From Arthrobacter sp. SLBN-100 (GTDB lineage Bacteria; Actinomycetota; Actinomycetes; Actinomycetales; Micrococcaceae), in NCBI RefSeq assembly GCF_006715305.1, contig NZ_VFMY01000001.1:62001-126000 (forward strand): 64,000 nucleotides of DNA, read 5' to 3'. Below, one piece after another: positions 24,446-32,596 of the stretch. The translations under genes were made by a program, and so were the position numbers. The notes under the pieces are model-generated. The model saw nothing but the letters and a program-made list of their open reading frames with translations, ran no database searches and was not told the origin of the DNA. Each line of letters begins with the position of its first letter. Positions within the stretch are counted from its first letter, which is position 1.

Positions 24446-26530
24446 CTACACCACCGTCAGGGTGATGACTGAACCTTCAGGTACTTTGGTGTCTACCGGA
24501 TCCTGGTCCCGCACTGTGCCGAAGAAGCCGCCCAGGATGTTGTTGACCTTCACCTGGAAGCCAAGGCCTTCGAGGGCCTTCCTGGCCTCGGCGGCCTGCT
24601 TTCCGATGAAGCTCGGCACTTCCACCATCCGTGGGCCCTTCGAGATGGTCAGGGTAACGGTGCCGCCCCGGGTGAGTGTCCCGTTCGCGGGCGACTGGCT
24701 CACCACGGCGCCCTTGGGAACGTTCTTGTCGAAGACCTCCTCGCGTGCCACGTCAGCCTTCAGCCCGGCTGCCTCGATGGCGTCCACGGCTTCGTCCTCT
24801 TCCCGCCCTACCACGTTGGGCACCGGAATCGGCTCGGGTCCTTTGGATACCACCAGGCTGACAGGAGTTCCACGCCGTGCGGGCGTTCCCGGAGCGGGAT
24901 CCTGCGAGAGGACGACGCCTGCCGCTGCCGTTTCGTGGAACTGCTCCGTAATCTTTCCCAAAGCCATCTCGGCTGCGTTGAGGCCCGTCTTGGCTTCCTC
25001 AAGGGTGCCTCCGGCCAGCTTCGGCAGTGGGAAGAGCTGCGGTCCCTTGGACACATGCAGGGAGACCGGCTGGAATTTCCGGACCTCCGAACCGGCTGGC
25101 GGCTCCGTTCCCACCACCAGCCCACCAGGCACGTCGTCGTCAAAGACATCGCTGGTGGTGGACCGGAATCCGGCCTTGCTGAGGAGCTCCTGGGCCTCCG
25201 CCACAGTCTTGTTGGCTACCTCCGGGATGGCCGCAGCAGAGCCGGGGCCCATGCCGAAGAACCAGCCGGCGCCGGTGGCCAGGAGCGCGGCAATGACCAG
25301 GACCACAACCCACAGGAGTCCGCGGCGGCGCGCGCTGCCCTCGCGGAGACTCCGGACCGGGACGGCGGCGGCCCGCTCGCGGGCCTTCCGGTCTTCCGTC
25401 GCGGCCTTCCGCTGCGCCCTTTTGCTCACTCGGGCGGCGGGCGCCGGAGTCCAGGCCTGGTCATCGTCAGAGTCCGCGGGAGTGAGGTTGTGCCGCGTGC
25501 CGGTGGGGGCCGGGACTACATCCTGGCCGGCGCGCGGGCCGGCCTGGGTCTGCAGTGGGTTGTGAACGGGTGCGGGGGGCCGCCCGAAAGGCATAACGCT
25601 GGTCGGATTGTTGGTGCGGGCTATGACTTCCGTGTGGCTTTGCGATTCCATCCCTGCAGCCGGCGGTGGCTGCAGGTCCAGTTCCCGGTCGCTGAGGTTG
25701 GTCCTGATATGCCGCAGTTCCTGAAGCAGCGCATTCCCGTCGATCGGCCGGTTCTCGGGATCGTTGGCGGTGCACCATTGCACCAGTTCGTCCACTTCGG
25801 CGGCGAGGCCGGGCACCAGGACCGAGGGAGGGCCCACCGCCCCGTTGACGTGCTGGTACGCCACCTGGATGGGGACCTCGCCTGTGAACGGCTGCTGGCC
25901 GGTGAGCATTTCGTAAAGCATGATGCCCACTGAGTACACATCGCTCCGTGCGTCAGCGGGCTTGCCCAGGACAAGTTCAGGCGACAGATAGGCGACGGTT
26001 CCGAGCAAGGCTCCCGTGCTCGTGGACGTGGTGACAGCGCGCGCCAATCCGAAGTCGCCGATCTTGATCCGGCCGTCGTCCGCTATCAGGACGTTTTCGG
26101 GTTTGACGTCGCGGTGGATGAAACCGGCGGCGTGGGCGGCTCCGAGGCCTTCCACCACGGGATCGATCAGCGCAAGAGCAAGCCTGGGCGGAAGTGCCCC
26201 TTTGGCGTTAATGACATCGCGCAGCGTGTGGCCCTTGATGTACTCCATCACCAGGTAAGCGGTGTGGTCATCAGCGCCCTGGTCCAGCACACCCACCACG
26301 TGGGGGTGCGACAGCCTGGCCGCGGCCTTCGCTTCACGGCCCAGCCTGCCCAGGAAGCTCTCATCCGCGGCAAGGTGCGGGTGCAGCACTTTCAGGGCCA
26401 CATCCCGGTCCAGCCGCTGGTCAGTGGCAACGTAAACGGTGGACATGCCGCCACGCGCCAGCCTTGACCGCACGGCGTACCGGTTGTCCACCAGGGTTCC
26501 TACCAGCGGGTCTGACACGTGTTCCTGCAC
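24446..26530 (-). CDS. pknL: Transmembrane Ser/Thr protein kinase with four PASTA domains (PknL-like)
   Basis: This receptor kinase probably senses peptidoglycan fragments. The 694-residue product has a cytoplasmic kinase domain (about 14-280) with LARGGMSTVYVA, VALKVL, HRDVKPENVLI, IGDFGLA and a Thr/Ser-rich activation loop (TTSTSTGALLGT); a basic linker; one membrane segment at about 406-428 (LLWVVVLVIAALLATGAGWF); and four extracellular PASTA repeats, each ending near SKGP or LTVV. The start is set at GTG 26530 because TACGAT (26537-26542) lies exactly 6 bases upstream and no ribosome binding site exists; upstream TTG or downstream GTG 26518 are alternatives. The PknL name rests on the neighbouring aroG and Rv2175c-like genes. 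Confidence 0.9.
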   Translation of the reverse strand: MQEHVSDPLVGTLVDNRYAVRSRLARGGMSTVYVATDQRLDRDVALKVLHPHLAADESFLGRLGREAKAAARLSHPHVVGVLDQGADDHTAYLVMEYIKGHTLRDVINAKGALPPRLALALIDPVVEGLGAAHAAGFIHRDVKPENVLIADDGRIKIGDFGLARAVTTSTSTGALLGTVAYLSPELVLGKPADARSDVYSVGIMLYEMLTGQQPFTGEVPIQVAYQHVNGAVGPPSVLVPGLAAEVDELVQWCTANDPENRPIDGNALLQELRHIRTNLSDRELDLQPPPAAGMESQSHTEVIARTNNPTSVMPFGRPPAPVHNPLQTQAGPRAGQDVVPAPTGTRHNLTPADSDDDQAWTPAPAARVSKRAQRKAATEDRKARERAAAVPVRSLREGSARRRGLLWVVVLVIAALLATGAGWFFGMGPGSAAAIPEVANKTVAEAQELLSKAGFRSTTSDVFDDDVPGGLVVGTEPPAGSEVRKFQPVSLHVSKGPQLFPLPKLAGGTLEEAKTGLNAAEMALGKITEQFHETAAAGVVLSQDPAPGTPARRGTPVSLVVSKGPEPIPVPNVVGREEDEAVDAIEAAGLKADVAREEVFDKNVPKGAVVSQSPANGTLTRGGTVTLTISKGPRMVEVPSFIGKQAAEARKALEGLGFQVKVNNILGGFFGTVRDQDPVDTKVPEGSVITLTVV

Positions 26531-26536
26531 CCTACG

Positions 26537-26542
26537 ATCGTA
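26537..26542 (-). promoter_or_regulatory. -10 element of a leaderless promoter (PASTA kinase)
   Basis: On the minus strand the hexamer is TACGAT, followed by 6 bases and GTG at 26530. Confidence 0.6.
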
Positions 26543-26555
26543 GTCCAGCAATGAA

Positions 26556-26587
26556 ACGGGTCCGAACCCCTACCGGTGCGGACCCGT
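26556..26587 (-). terminator. Hairpin between the LysM gene and the kinase gene
   Basis: A 9-bp stem (26556-26564 ACGGGTCCG with 26579-26587 CGGACCCGT) lies after the stop of the LysM gene on the minus strand and before the kinase promoter. No T run follows, so terminator function is uncertain. Confidence 0.45.
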
Positions 26588-26634
26588 GCCGATGTCCCTC
26601 CGCAGGCCCGGTTCAGCAGGCGGCAGGCGCGGCC

Positions 26635-28017
26635 TCAGCCGAAGTTCTTTTGGTGCGCCTTGATGGCTTCGACGTACGCCTTGGTGTCGTCGTACATGCC
26701 GTACTTGCCCACCGAGTACTGGCCCTGGTAGTACCCGGCGATGGCCGTGTCCCGGTCCTTGCTGGTGGCCAGGAGCTGGCGGATGATCGCCACACCGGCA
26801 GTTGCATTGTCATAGGGGTCCAGGAGGTTCAGCTTCCGTCCCACCAGGTCGGAGGCCCACTGGCCCGAGCTGGGAATGACCTGCATGGTCCCGATCGCGT
26901 TGGCGGGGGAAACCGCGCGCTGGTTGAACCCTGATTCCTGGTAGGCAAAGGCGAGGGCAAGCGAGGGCTCTACCCCCATCGCCCGCGCCGTGTCAGCCAC
27001 AACCGCCTTCATCTGCTCCCGGGAGGGAACGGGGGAAGCATTTAGGAGCGCCTTGTTTTCGTTGGCCGAGCTCACCACGGCTGCGGGATAGCTGAACCCG
27101 AGGAAGGAACTGGGAACCAACGGCGTAACGGACGCTGCCGGTTGTGGGGCCGGTTGGCCTGCAGCGCCCGGGATTGCCAGCTTGTTGCCCGGGTAGATCA
27201 CCGAGGTAAGGCTCAGTTGGTTGGCCGAGAGGAGCTCCGAAAGCTTGACTCCGTGGCGGGAAGCGATGGCGGACAGGGTGTCGCCGGCCTTAACAGAGTA
27301 GGAGCCCGTTGCCGGCGCGGGGGCGGCGGGGCTGGCCGGGGTGGCAGAAGCGTTGGCCAGTGCTGGAGCAGGTGCTGCCGCGGCCGGAGCCGCATCGCCC
27401 GCACCTACTTTAACTTTCTGCCCGGGGTGAATGATGGAACGCATGTTGAGGTTGTTCCAGGCGAAAACGTCCGAAAGGCTCACGTTATGCTTCGCCGCAA
27501 TGGCCCCCAGCGTATCGCCGGGCTTCACGGTGTAGGTGGCGCCCGTCCCCGTACTCTCGGGAGCGGCAGGTGCCGGGTTTGCAGCGGGAGCCGCCGGGCC
27601 TGTGGGCGAACCCGACAGATTGATCTTTTGTCCGGGGTGGATGATCGTGTTGGCCTGGAGGTTGTTCAGCGTCAGGATTTCGCCGGTGTTCAGCCCGAAC
27701 CTGCCTGCGATGGCACTGATGGTGTCGCCCCTGGCAATGGTGTATTCCGCGGGCGCGGCCGGCTGTGCCGGCTTGAACGCGGCAGGGATGGTGGTGGAAA
27801 CAGAGGACGACGGGATCATGGCTGCCGTCGCTTGCGCCGCCTGGGCCTTCATGGCCGCTGCGAGGGTGGCCGGGATTGCACGCGCGGGCTGCTGGGCAGC
27901 GGCGGGTTGGGCGAGGGCTAAAGACGACAATACGACCGCTGGCAGCGCCGCCGTTGTGGCAGCAATCATGGGCAGGCTCGGCTTCTGGGGCTGCTTGGGC
28001 GAGCGGGACATCGTCAT
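26635..28017 (-). CDS. Secreted LysM / lytic transglycosylase (SLT) protein
   Basis: The product (460 residues) is an exported cell-wall hydrolase. A signal peptide covers about residues 1-42, with a hydrophobic core and an AQPAAAQQ cleavage region. Three LysM domains follow, each starting like YTIARGDTISAIAGRFG, YTVKPGDTLGAIAAKHN or YSVKAGDTLSAIASRHG, separated by Ala/Pro linkers. The C-terminal SLT domain has the catalytic Glu in ALAFAYQESGFNQRAVS and the motif AIGTMQVIPSSGQW. The ATG at 28017 is preceded by GAAGAGGA. The upstream gap carries four GTTA(C/T) repeats. It lies next to a PASTA kinase, so wall sensing and wall turnover may be linked. Confidence 0.9.
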   Translation of the reverse strand: MTMSRSPKQPQKPSLPMIAATTAALPAVVLSSLALAQPAAAQQPARAIPATLAAAMKAQAAQATAAMIPSSSVSTTIPAAFKPAQPAAPAEYTIARGDTISAIAGRFGLNTGEILTLNNLQANTIIHPGQKINLSGSPTGPAAPAANPAPAAPESTGTGATYTVKPGDTLGAIAAKHNVSLSDVFAWNNLNMRSIIHPGQKVKVGAGDAAPAAAAPAPALANASATPASPAAPAPATGSYSVKAGDTLSAIASRHGVKLSELLSANQLSLTSVIYPGNKLAIPGAAGQPAPQPAASVTPLVPSSFLGFSYPAAVVSSANENKALLNASPVPSREQMKAVVADTARAMGVEPSLALAFAYQESGFNQRAVSPANAIGTMQVIPSSGQWASDLVGRKLNLLDPYDNATAGVAIIRQLLATSKDRDTAIAGYYQGQYSVGKYGMYDDTKAYVEAIKAHQKNFG

Positions 28018-28063
28018 GTGAAGGGATCCTCTTCTCAACTGCGGGCGCGGACGGGGATGCCGC

Positions 28064-28103
28064 TGTTACTCGATACTACTGTTACTGCTGTTATTTCTGT
28101 TAC
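28064..28103 (-). promoter_or_regulatory. GTTAC/GTAAC direct repeats, MtrA-like operator
   Basis: GTTAC or GTTAT occurs at 28064, 28081, 28090 and 28099 (spacings 17, 9, 9); on the minus strand these read GTAACA or ATAACA in direct orientation, 50-90 bases before the LysM/transglycosylase start. Directly repeated GTAAC-type half-sites are what the response regulator MtrA is reported to bind before cell-wall hydrolase genes in actinobacteria. Binding here is inferred. Confidence 0.5.
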
Positions 28104-28258
28104 GAAAGTGATGTATGTGAATCTCTCACGGATTCGCAGTTAGCACAACAATTCACGCATTCCCGGCATAGAAGAATTTACGGAGTGTCCGCACGTGAGG
28201 AGCCCGCGCAATTATTTCCGACTAGGCGCCACGGCGGGCAGCATGGCAACCTTGATCC

Positions 28259-28612
28259 GTGAGTAATGTACAAAACCTCGTGGGCGAATGGTTGCCCCTG
28301 CCTGACGTCGCCCGTTTATTGGGCGTTTCCATTACCAGAGTCCACAGCCTGATTGAAGAACGGGCATTGGCGGCTGTGCGGGTGGGGGAGCGGAATATCC
28401 GTTCAGTCCCGGCTGAATTCATTCAGGACGGCCAAGTGGTGGACAGCCTCAAAGGCACCATTGTTGTGCTTGCTGACGCGGGCTACTCGGACGAGGACCT
28501 GATCATCTGGCTTTTCACGCCTGACGAGTCACTGCGGGGACGTCCCATAGATGCATTGCGGGAAGGCCGCAAAACTGAAATCAGGCGCAGGGCGCAAACC
28601 CTGGCCTGGTAA
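28259..28612 (+). CDS. Rv2175c-like DNA-binding protein
   Basis: The 117-residue protein has an N-terminal winged-helix/HTH region (LVGEWLPLPDVARLLGVSIT, then RVHSLIEERALAAVR) and a C-terminal part PAEFIQDGQVVDSLKGTIVV with a GYSDEDLIIWLFTPDESL segment. This matches Rv2175c of M. tuberculosis, a DNA-binding substrate of the kinase PknL, whose gene is a near neighbour there as here. The start is GTG 28259 with no clear ribosome binding site; GTG is followed in another frame by ATG. It is divergent from the LysM gene across a 241-bp gap that must hold both promoters. Targets are unknown. Confidence 0.85.
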   Translation: MSNVQNLVGEWLPLPDVARLLGVSITRVHSLIEERALAAVRVGERNIRSVPAEFIQDGQVVDSLKGTIVVLADAGYSDEDLIIWLFTPDESLRGRPIDALREGRKTEIRRRAQTLAW

Positions 28613-28634
28613 TTGCCCGTCCGAAACTGCGGAA

Positions 28635-29729
28635 TCAGGAGGCCCGGCTGACCGTTGCTTCGGCCAGCCTCCGCAGTGCGGTTTTTGGCAGGTCGTCCAA
28701 GGGCAGCATCTCCAGGGCGTCGAAGGCGGCTTGGCCGAATTCACTAATCAGGACCTCGGTGGCCTGCAGGGCGCCCGACTCTTCGATGATCCGCCGGATC
28801 TCGCGTATGTCCTGGTCCGTGAGTTCCGGGCTGCCCAGCCGGGCATCAACAAAGGCGGATTCGGCTGCCGAGGCCTGGTCCAGGGCCAGCGCCACCAGCA
28901 CCGTGCGCTTGCCCTCCCTCAGGTCGTCGCCGGCAGGCTTGCCGGTAGTGAGCGGATCACCAAAAACGCCGAGCACGTCGTCGCGCAGCTGGAAGGCCTC
29001 GCCCAAGGGCAGGGCAAACGCGGAATAGCCACGGAGCAGTTCGTTCGAGGCTCCCGCCAGCGCGCCGCCCAACGCCAGGGGATGTTCGGTGGAGTACTTG
29101 GCGGACTTGAACCTGATGATGGACTGGGCCCTGCTGACCGCACCCGCACGGTCGCGCACGGGCCCGGCAACCTCTTCCAGGATGTCAAGGTACTGTCCCG
29201 CCATGACCTCTGCACGCATGAGGTTGAAGATCAGCCGCGCCCGGCTGCCTGCTGCAGCCCGGTCTCCAATATCCGTGAAGGCCTCTTCGCTGAATGACAA
29301 GCACAGGTCGCCGGTGAGAATTGCCGCTGCCTGCCCGAACCGCTCACTGTCCAAGGCCCAGCCATGGGTGCCGTGCAGTTGGCTGAAGCGGCGGTGGACG
29401 CTTGGACCGCCCCGCCGGGTGTCCGAGCGGTCAATGATATCGTCGTGGATCAGCGCGGCGGCCTGGAACAGTTCCAGCGCCGCTCCCGCCGTCACCACCT
29501 GCTGCGCGCCGGACTCGCCCCCCGCGCCCCGCCAGCCCCAGTAGCACATCAGCGCCCTGAGCCGCTTGCCGCCCGTGACCAGGTTGGAGATGGAACCCAT
29601 GATCGGCTCAATGTCCGGGGAGATCGCGGACATGACGGATTGCCGGGACGTAAGGAAATCGGTCAGTTCGCCGGCTACTGCCGCCACAAAGCCGGCCTGT
29701 TCATCCCTTAGCTGCTCCGCCACCGTCAC
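28635..29729 (-). CDS. idsA: Polyprenyl (geranylgeranyl-type) diphosphate synthase
   Basis: The product (364 residues) elongates isoprenoid diphosphates by trans condensation. The first Asp-rich motif is DDIIDRSDTRRGGPSVHRRF near residue 96 and the second is LRDDVLGVFGD near residue 240; the chain-length-determining positions before the first motif are small (AAALIH), so geranylgeranyl or longer products are likely. It starts GTG in a 4-base overlap with the upstream lipoprotein gene. The equivalent locus in mycobacteria (Rv2173, idsA2) lies beside the Rv2175c gene. It may feed carotenoid, menaquinone or membrane isoprenoid synthesis; the final product is not determined. Confidence 0.9.
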   Translation of the reverse strand: MTVAEQLRDEQAGFVAAVAGELTDFLTSRQSVMSAISPDIEPIMGSISNLVTGGKRLRALMCYWGWRGAGGESGAQQVVTAGAALELFQAAALIHDDIIDRSDTRRGGPSVHRRFSQLHGTHGWALDSERFGQAAAILTGDLCLSFSEEAFTDIGDRAAAGSRARLIFNLMRAEVMAGQYLDILEEVAGPVRDRAGAVSRAQSIIRFKSAKYSTEHPLALGGALAGASNELLRGYSAFALPLGEAFQLRDDVLGVFGDPLTTGKPAGDDLREGKRTVLVALALDQASAAESAFVDARLGSPELTDQDIREIRRIIEESGALQATEVLISEFGQAAFDALEMLPLDDLPKTALRRLAEATVSRAS

Positions 29730-30253
29730 TTGGCTGACTCAGCTGCCACATTGGCGCCGATAGTAAAAGTCACAACGCCGGCCGCTTCCACTGCGGACAG
29801 GTTGACCGTCTCGTTGTCCCCGCGGACAAAATCCTTGGAGGCCACAGCCCCCACCGCCTCACCCGGAACCGCTTTGAATCCCCGTGCCTCAAGTTCCTTG
29901 GTATAGAAGTCCAGGACGGCGGCGGTGGGTGCGGTGATGGTGGCTACCAGGGCGGCGGTGGCAGGCGCCGATGCCTTGTCGAAGCTGGTAGACACCACGC
30001 TTGCGCCCGGCATGAGGGGCAGGAGTTGCTGGGGGAAGCCTTCGACGACGGCCCCTACCGTGGCGGAGGTGTTGGGCGAAGCGGAGGGGCTGGTGGAGGC
30101 TGTCGTGGTGGACTGTCCTGTTTCCGGCGAGGAAGCGGAGGCGCTGGGACCAGGGGTTCCTGACGGTGTCGGGCTGCAGGCAGCGAGGGCCAATGCTGCC
30201 GCGGCAGCGAAAGCGGCCAGGGCTGCTGGCTTGAGGTTTCCAATGACCGTCAC
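29726..30253 (-). CDS. Putative lipoprotein of unknown function
   Basis: The 175-residue product begins with a lipoprotein signal peptide: a short positively charged N-terminus, a long Ala/Leu core, and the lipobox LAAC at about residues 23-26 with Cys as the acylated residue. A Ser/Thr/Pro/Gly-rich linker follows (about 27-65), then a compact domain of about 110 residues with AAVLDFYTKELEARGFKAVP. I do not recognise the domain. The GTG start has AGGAGG five to six bases upstream. The stop overlaps the prenyl synthase start by 4 bases, so the two are co-translated. Confidence 0.8.
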   Translation of the reverse strand: MTVIGNLKPAALAAFAAAAALALAACSPTPSGTPGPSASASSPETGQSTTTASTSPSASPNTSATVGAVVEGFPQQLLPLMPGASVVSTSFDKASAPATAALVATITAPTAAVLDFYTKELEARGFKAVPGEAVGAVASKDFVRGDNETVNLSAVEAAGVVTFTIGANVAAESAK

Positions 30254-30314
30254 AGGGACTTTCCTCCTGGTGTTGATGCCGGATTCAGCCTCCAGTTTAG
30301 TCAGTACAAAGCGA

Positions 30315-30320
30315 TAGGAT
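30315..30320 (+). promoter_or_regulatory. -10 element of a leaderless promoter (dinB)
   Basis: TAGGAT lies 7 bases before GTG 30328 and there is no ribosome binding site. Confidence 0.55.
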
Positions 30321-30327
30321 TGCAGCC

Positions 30328-31551
30328 GTGGGACCTGTTGGGACGAACGAGCCGGCCGGAGCGGGTCTCCAGGTCCGCAGGCGCAAGTGCATCATGCACG
30401 TGGATATGGACGCCTTTTTCGTCTCCGTGGAACTGCGCACGCGGCCCGGGCTTCGCGGTAAGCCGGTCATCGTTGGCTTTCCGGCGGAACGCTCGGTGGT
30501 CCTCTCGGCCTCCTATGAGGCCAGGGCATTTGGCGTGAAGTCAGCCATGCCCATGGCCCTGGCAATGCGCATGTGCCCGCAGGCGGTAATCATTGAGCCG
30601 CGCCACAAGGTGTACTACGAAGTCTCGGCGCAGCTGATGGGAATCTTCGAATCCGTGACCGAACTCGTCGAGCCGCTCAGCGTGGATGAGGCATTCCTGG
30701 ATGTAACCGGCGCCATCCGCCGGCTGGGTCCGCCCCGGGTCATTGGCGAACTGATCCGGAGCAGGGTCGCTGCGGAGTTGGGCATTACGGCCTCGGTGGG
30801 GATAGCGGAGACAAAGTTTGTGGCCAAAATCGCCTCCACCCGCTGCAAGCCGGACGGACTGCTCCTCATCGGACCCGACCAGACGGTGCCCTACCTCCAC
30901 AGCCTGCCGGTCGGGGCACTCTGGGGCATAGGCGCCAAAACCGCAGAGGTCATGGCGAGAATGGGTATCAGGACCGTGGCCGATGTGGCCGCCACCCCGG
31001 TCTCCTCGCTTCGGAAGATGCTGGGCGCCACAGGAGCGCACGTGCACCAGCTGGCCTGGGGACAAGACCCGCGTCCCGTAACGCCGGTCCGGCTGGAAAA
31101 GAGCATCGGTGCCGAAGAGACGTTTGCCGTGGACACAGCGGACGACGCCCTCCTCCACCGGGAACTGCTCCGCCTCGCGCACCGGACGGCCGGGCGCCTG
31201 CGGAGTTCGGGCATGGTGGCCAGGACCATCGCCTTGAAGCTGCGCTTCGCTGATTTTTCCACCATCACCCGCAGCCGGACTGTCCAGACCCCCGTAGACA
31301 GTGCCCAGCTCATCTATGGAGTTGCACTGCAGCTCCTGGACGCGGTGGACCGGCCAATGACAGTGAGGCTGGTTGGCGTGCGGGCCGAACAGCTCGAAGA
31401 CGCAGCCACCACCTCGCTCCAGCTAAGCATCGACCGACGGGATGACAACTGGCGGGCCGCGGAGCAGGCACTTGACCAAGTAGCCCGCAAATTCGGCAAT
31501 AAATCCGTTCTTCCTGCCCGCCTCCTTGAGCCAGGCAGCGGCACTGACTAA
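30328..31551 (+). CDS. dinB: DNA polymerase IV (Y family)
   Basis: DinB copies past damaged bases. The 407-residue product has the Y-family palm motifs MHVDMDAFFVSVE (catalytic Asp) and SVDEAFLDV (Asp and Glu), the fingers segment SASYEARAFGVKSAMPM, a thumb helix-hairpin-helix (LWGIGAKTAEVMARMGI) and the little-finger domain. About 20 residues precede the core. The C-terminus lacks an obvious QxxLF-type clamp-binding peptide, though the last residues ARLLEPGSG could be a weak one. The start is GTG after a leaderless -10. There is no LexA box that I can see upstream, so SOS control is not supported. Confidence 0.92.
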   Translation: MGPVGTNEPAGAGLQVRRRKCIMHVDMDAFFVSVELRTRPGLRGKPVIVGFPAERSVVLSASYEARAFGVKSAMPMALAMRMCPQAVIIEPRHKVYYEVSAQLMGIFESVTELVEPLSVDEAFLDVTGAIRRLGPPRVIGELIRSRVAAELGITASVGIAETKFVAKIASTRCKPDGLLLIGPDQTVPYLHSLPVGALWGIGAKTAEVMARMGIRTVADVAATPVSSLRKMLGATGAHVHQLAWGQDPRPVTPVRLEKSIGAEETFAVDTADDALLHRELLRLAHRTAGRLRSSGMVARTIALKLRFADFSTITRSRTVQTPVDSAQLIYGVALQLLDAVDRPMTVRLVGVRAEQLEDAATTSLQLSIDRRDDNWRAAEQALDQVARKFGNKSVLPARLLEPGSGTD

Positions 31552-31628
31552 TGGGCTGCTTAAATGGCCCGAATCAGCTCCACGGGAGCGCCGGCGAAAG
31601 TCATTGCCGTCTTTCAGAACGGCCCTCA

Positions 31629-31658
31629 ACAAACTATCCTTATAAATACAAAGTTTGT
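31629..31658. promoter_or_regulatory. AT-rich inverted repeat before the DUF3040-like gene
   Basis: ACAAACT (31629-31635) and AGTTTGT (31652-31658) form an inverted repeat around the AT-rich centre TATCCTTATAAATAC. In a genome this GC-rich the patch stands out and looks like a promoter with an operator over it. The rest of the 287-bp gap (31552-31838) shows no convincing gene. Confidence 0.45.
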
Positions 31659-31838
31659 GAGTGACTGGACTTACTGCCGGGCTCTCTCGGACATGCTTCC
31701 GCTCCAGGTCTGCATGCCGGTTTTCGTTTTACCGCCACAGCCGGCGGGTACGGGAACCACCAGGGCGTACCAGACGTTATTGGAGCAGAAGTACTGGCTG
31801 GGACCAGCCCGGACGTTGGCCTAGAAAAGGAGGTCGTG

Positions 31839-32213
31839 ATGCCGCTGTCGGAGCACGAACAGAAGCTGCTTGAGCAGCTGGAGAAGCAGCTTCACGAGGA
31901 TGATCCGAAGTTCGCGAATTCCATGGGGTCGGACCCCGGGCGTTCGTGGTCGACAAGACACGTCGTGATCGGCGTCCTCTGTGCGCTCGCGGGCGTCTTC
32001 CTGTTACTCGTCGGCGTCACCCTCCAGAGCATCCTCGTCGGTGTGCTCGGTTTTATTGTGATGGGCGGCGGCGTGTACTTCGCCACAATGCGCAGCAGTT
32101 CGTCCGGCACCAAGGGCTCGAAGTCCGGCGCGGGCAAGGCCGGTAAGCAGCGCAGTTCGTTTATGAGCAGCCTTGAGGAACGTTGGGATGAGAGGCGCAA
32201 GGGAGAATCCTGA
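31839..32213 (+). CDS. DUF3040-like membrane protein
   Basis: The 124-residue product opens with PLSEHEQKLLEQLEKQLHED, the hallmark of DUF3040 proteins, then an Asp/Pro/Lys stretch, then two hydrophobic segments (VVIGVLCALAGVFLLLVGVT and ILVGVLGFIVMGGGVYFAT) that form a short membrane hairpin, and a basic, Ser/Gly/Lys-rich tail ending in SLEERWDERRKGES. ATG 31839 follows AAAAGGAGGT. The family is widespread in actinobacteria and often sits before mraZ; its function is unknown. It ends in a UUCG-type terminator and is therefore separate from the dcw operon. Confidence 0.85.
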   Translation: MPLSEHEQKLLEQLEKQLHEDDPKFANSMGSDPGRSWSTRHVVIGVLCALAGVFLLLVGVTLQSILVGVLGFIVMGGGVYFATMRSSSSGTKGSKSGAGKAGKQRSSFMSSLEERWDERRKGES

Positions 32214-32288
32214 ACCGCCCAGCCGGCTGAACCGGACTCCACCCCCGGCCCACCACTTTGCTCCCCAAATGTAGGAGAGCAGCAAACA

Positions 32289-32310
32289 GACCCGCTTCGG
32301 CGGGTCTTTT
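32289..32310 (+). terminator. Terminator with UUCG tetraloop
   Basis: GACCCGC (32289-32295), loop TTCG, GCGGGTC (32300-32306), then TTTT. It separates the DUF3040-like gene from the dcw cluster. Confidence 0.88.
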
Positions 32311-32499
32311 GTGTTTAAAGCAGGTCCTTTTGGCATCCAATCGCGCGCCAGGGCAAAAGCACCCCCGAATGCCTGGGCGGAGGTCCGTGAATTCAGAGGG
32401 CTGGCCAGAGAAAGTCCTCCACTTCCCACCACCGGCACAATTCCGCGCCATTTCGGGCCCCCTTCCCCAAGGATTAGGCACAATAGGCACGAATTCGCG

Positions 32500-32530
32500 T
32501 TGACTGTGGGGGAAAGTGGAGTAATGTGGA
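32500..32530 (+). promoter_or_regulatory. mraZ (dcw) promoter with three MraZ boxes
   Basis: TTGACT (32500-32505) and TAATGT (32522-32527) are separated by 16 bases. Over and within them lie three direct repeats, GTGGG (32506-32510), GTGGA (32516-32520) and GTGGA (32526-32530), each 5 bases apart, which is the known MraZ operator pattern. MraZ is therefore expected to repress its own operon. The remainder of the 383-bp gap between 32214 and 32596 holds only the upstream terminator and no gene that I can support. Confidence 0.82.
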
Positions 32531-32596
32531 GGACATAAGAGGGTGGTTGCAACATAGGGGATGTGCGGTTCCTGACATCGGACAGGCGGTGGGCCA

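Noticed and set aside
28116..28130. A Crp-like TGTGA...TCACG site before the LysM gene
   Set aside because: The spacer is 5 bases rather than the 6 that Crp/Glx-type proteins need, and the right half is incomplete.
31564..31824. An 86-codon plus-strand open frame between dinB and the DUF3040-like gene
   Set aside because: It has no ribosome binding site, runs through the AT-rich inverted repeat, and its sequence shows no conserved pattern. The region is better read as regulatory.
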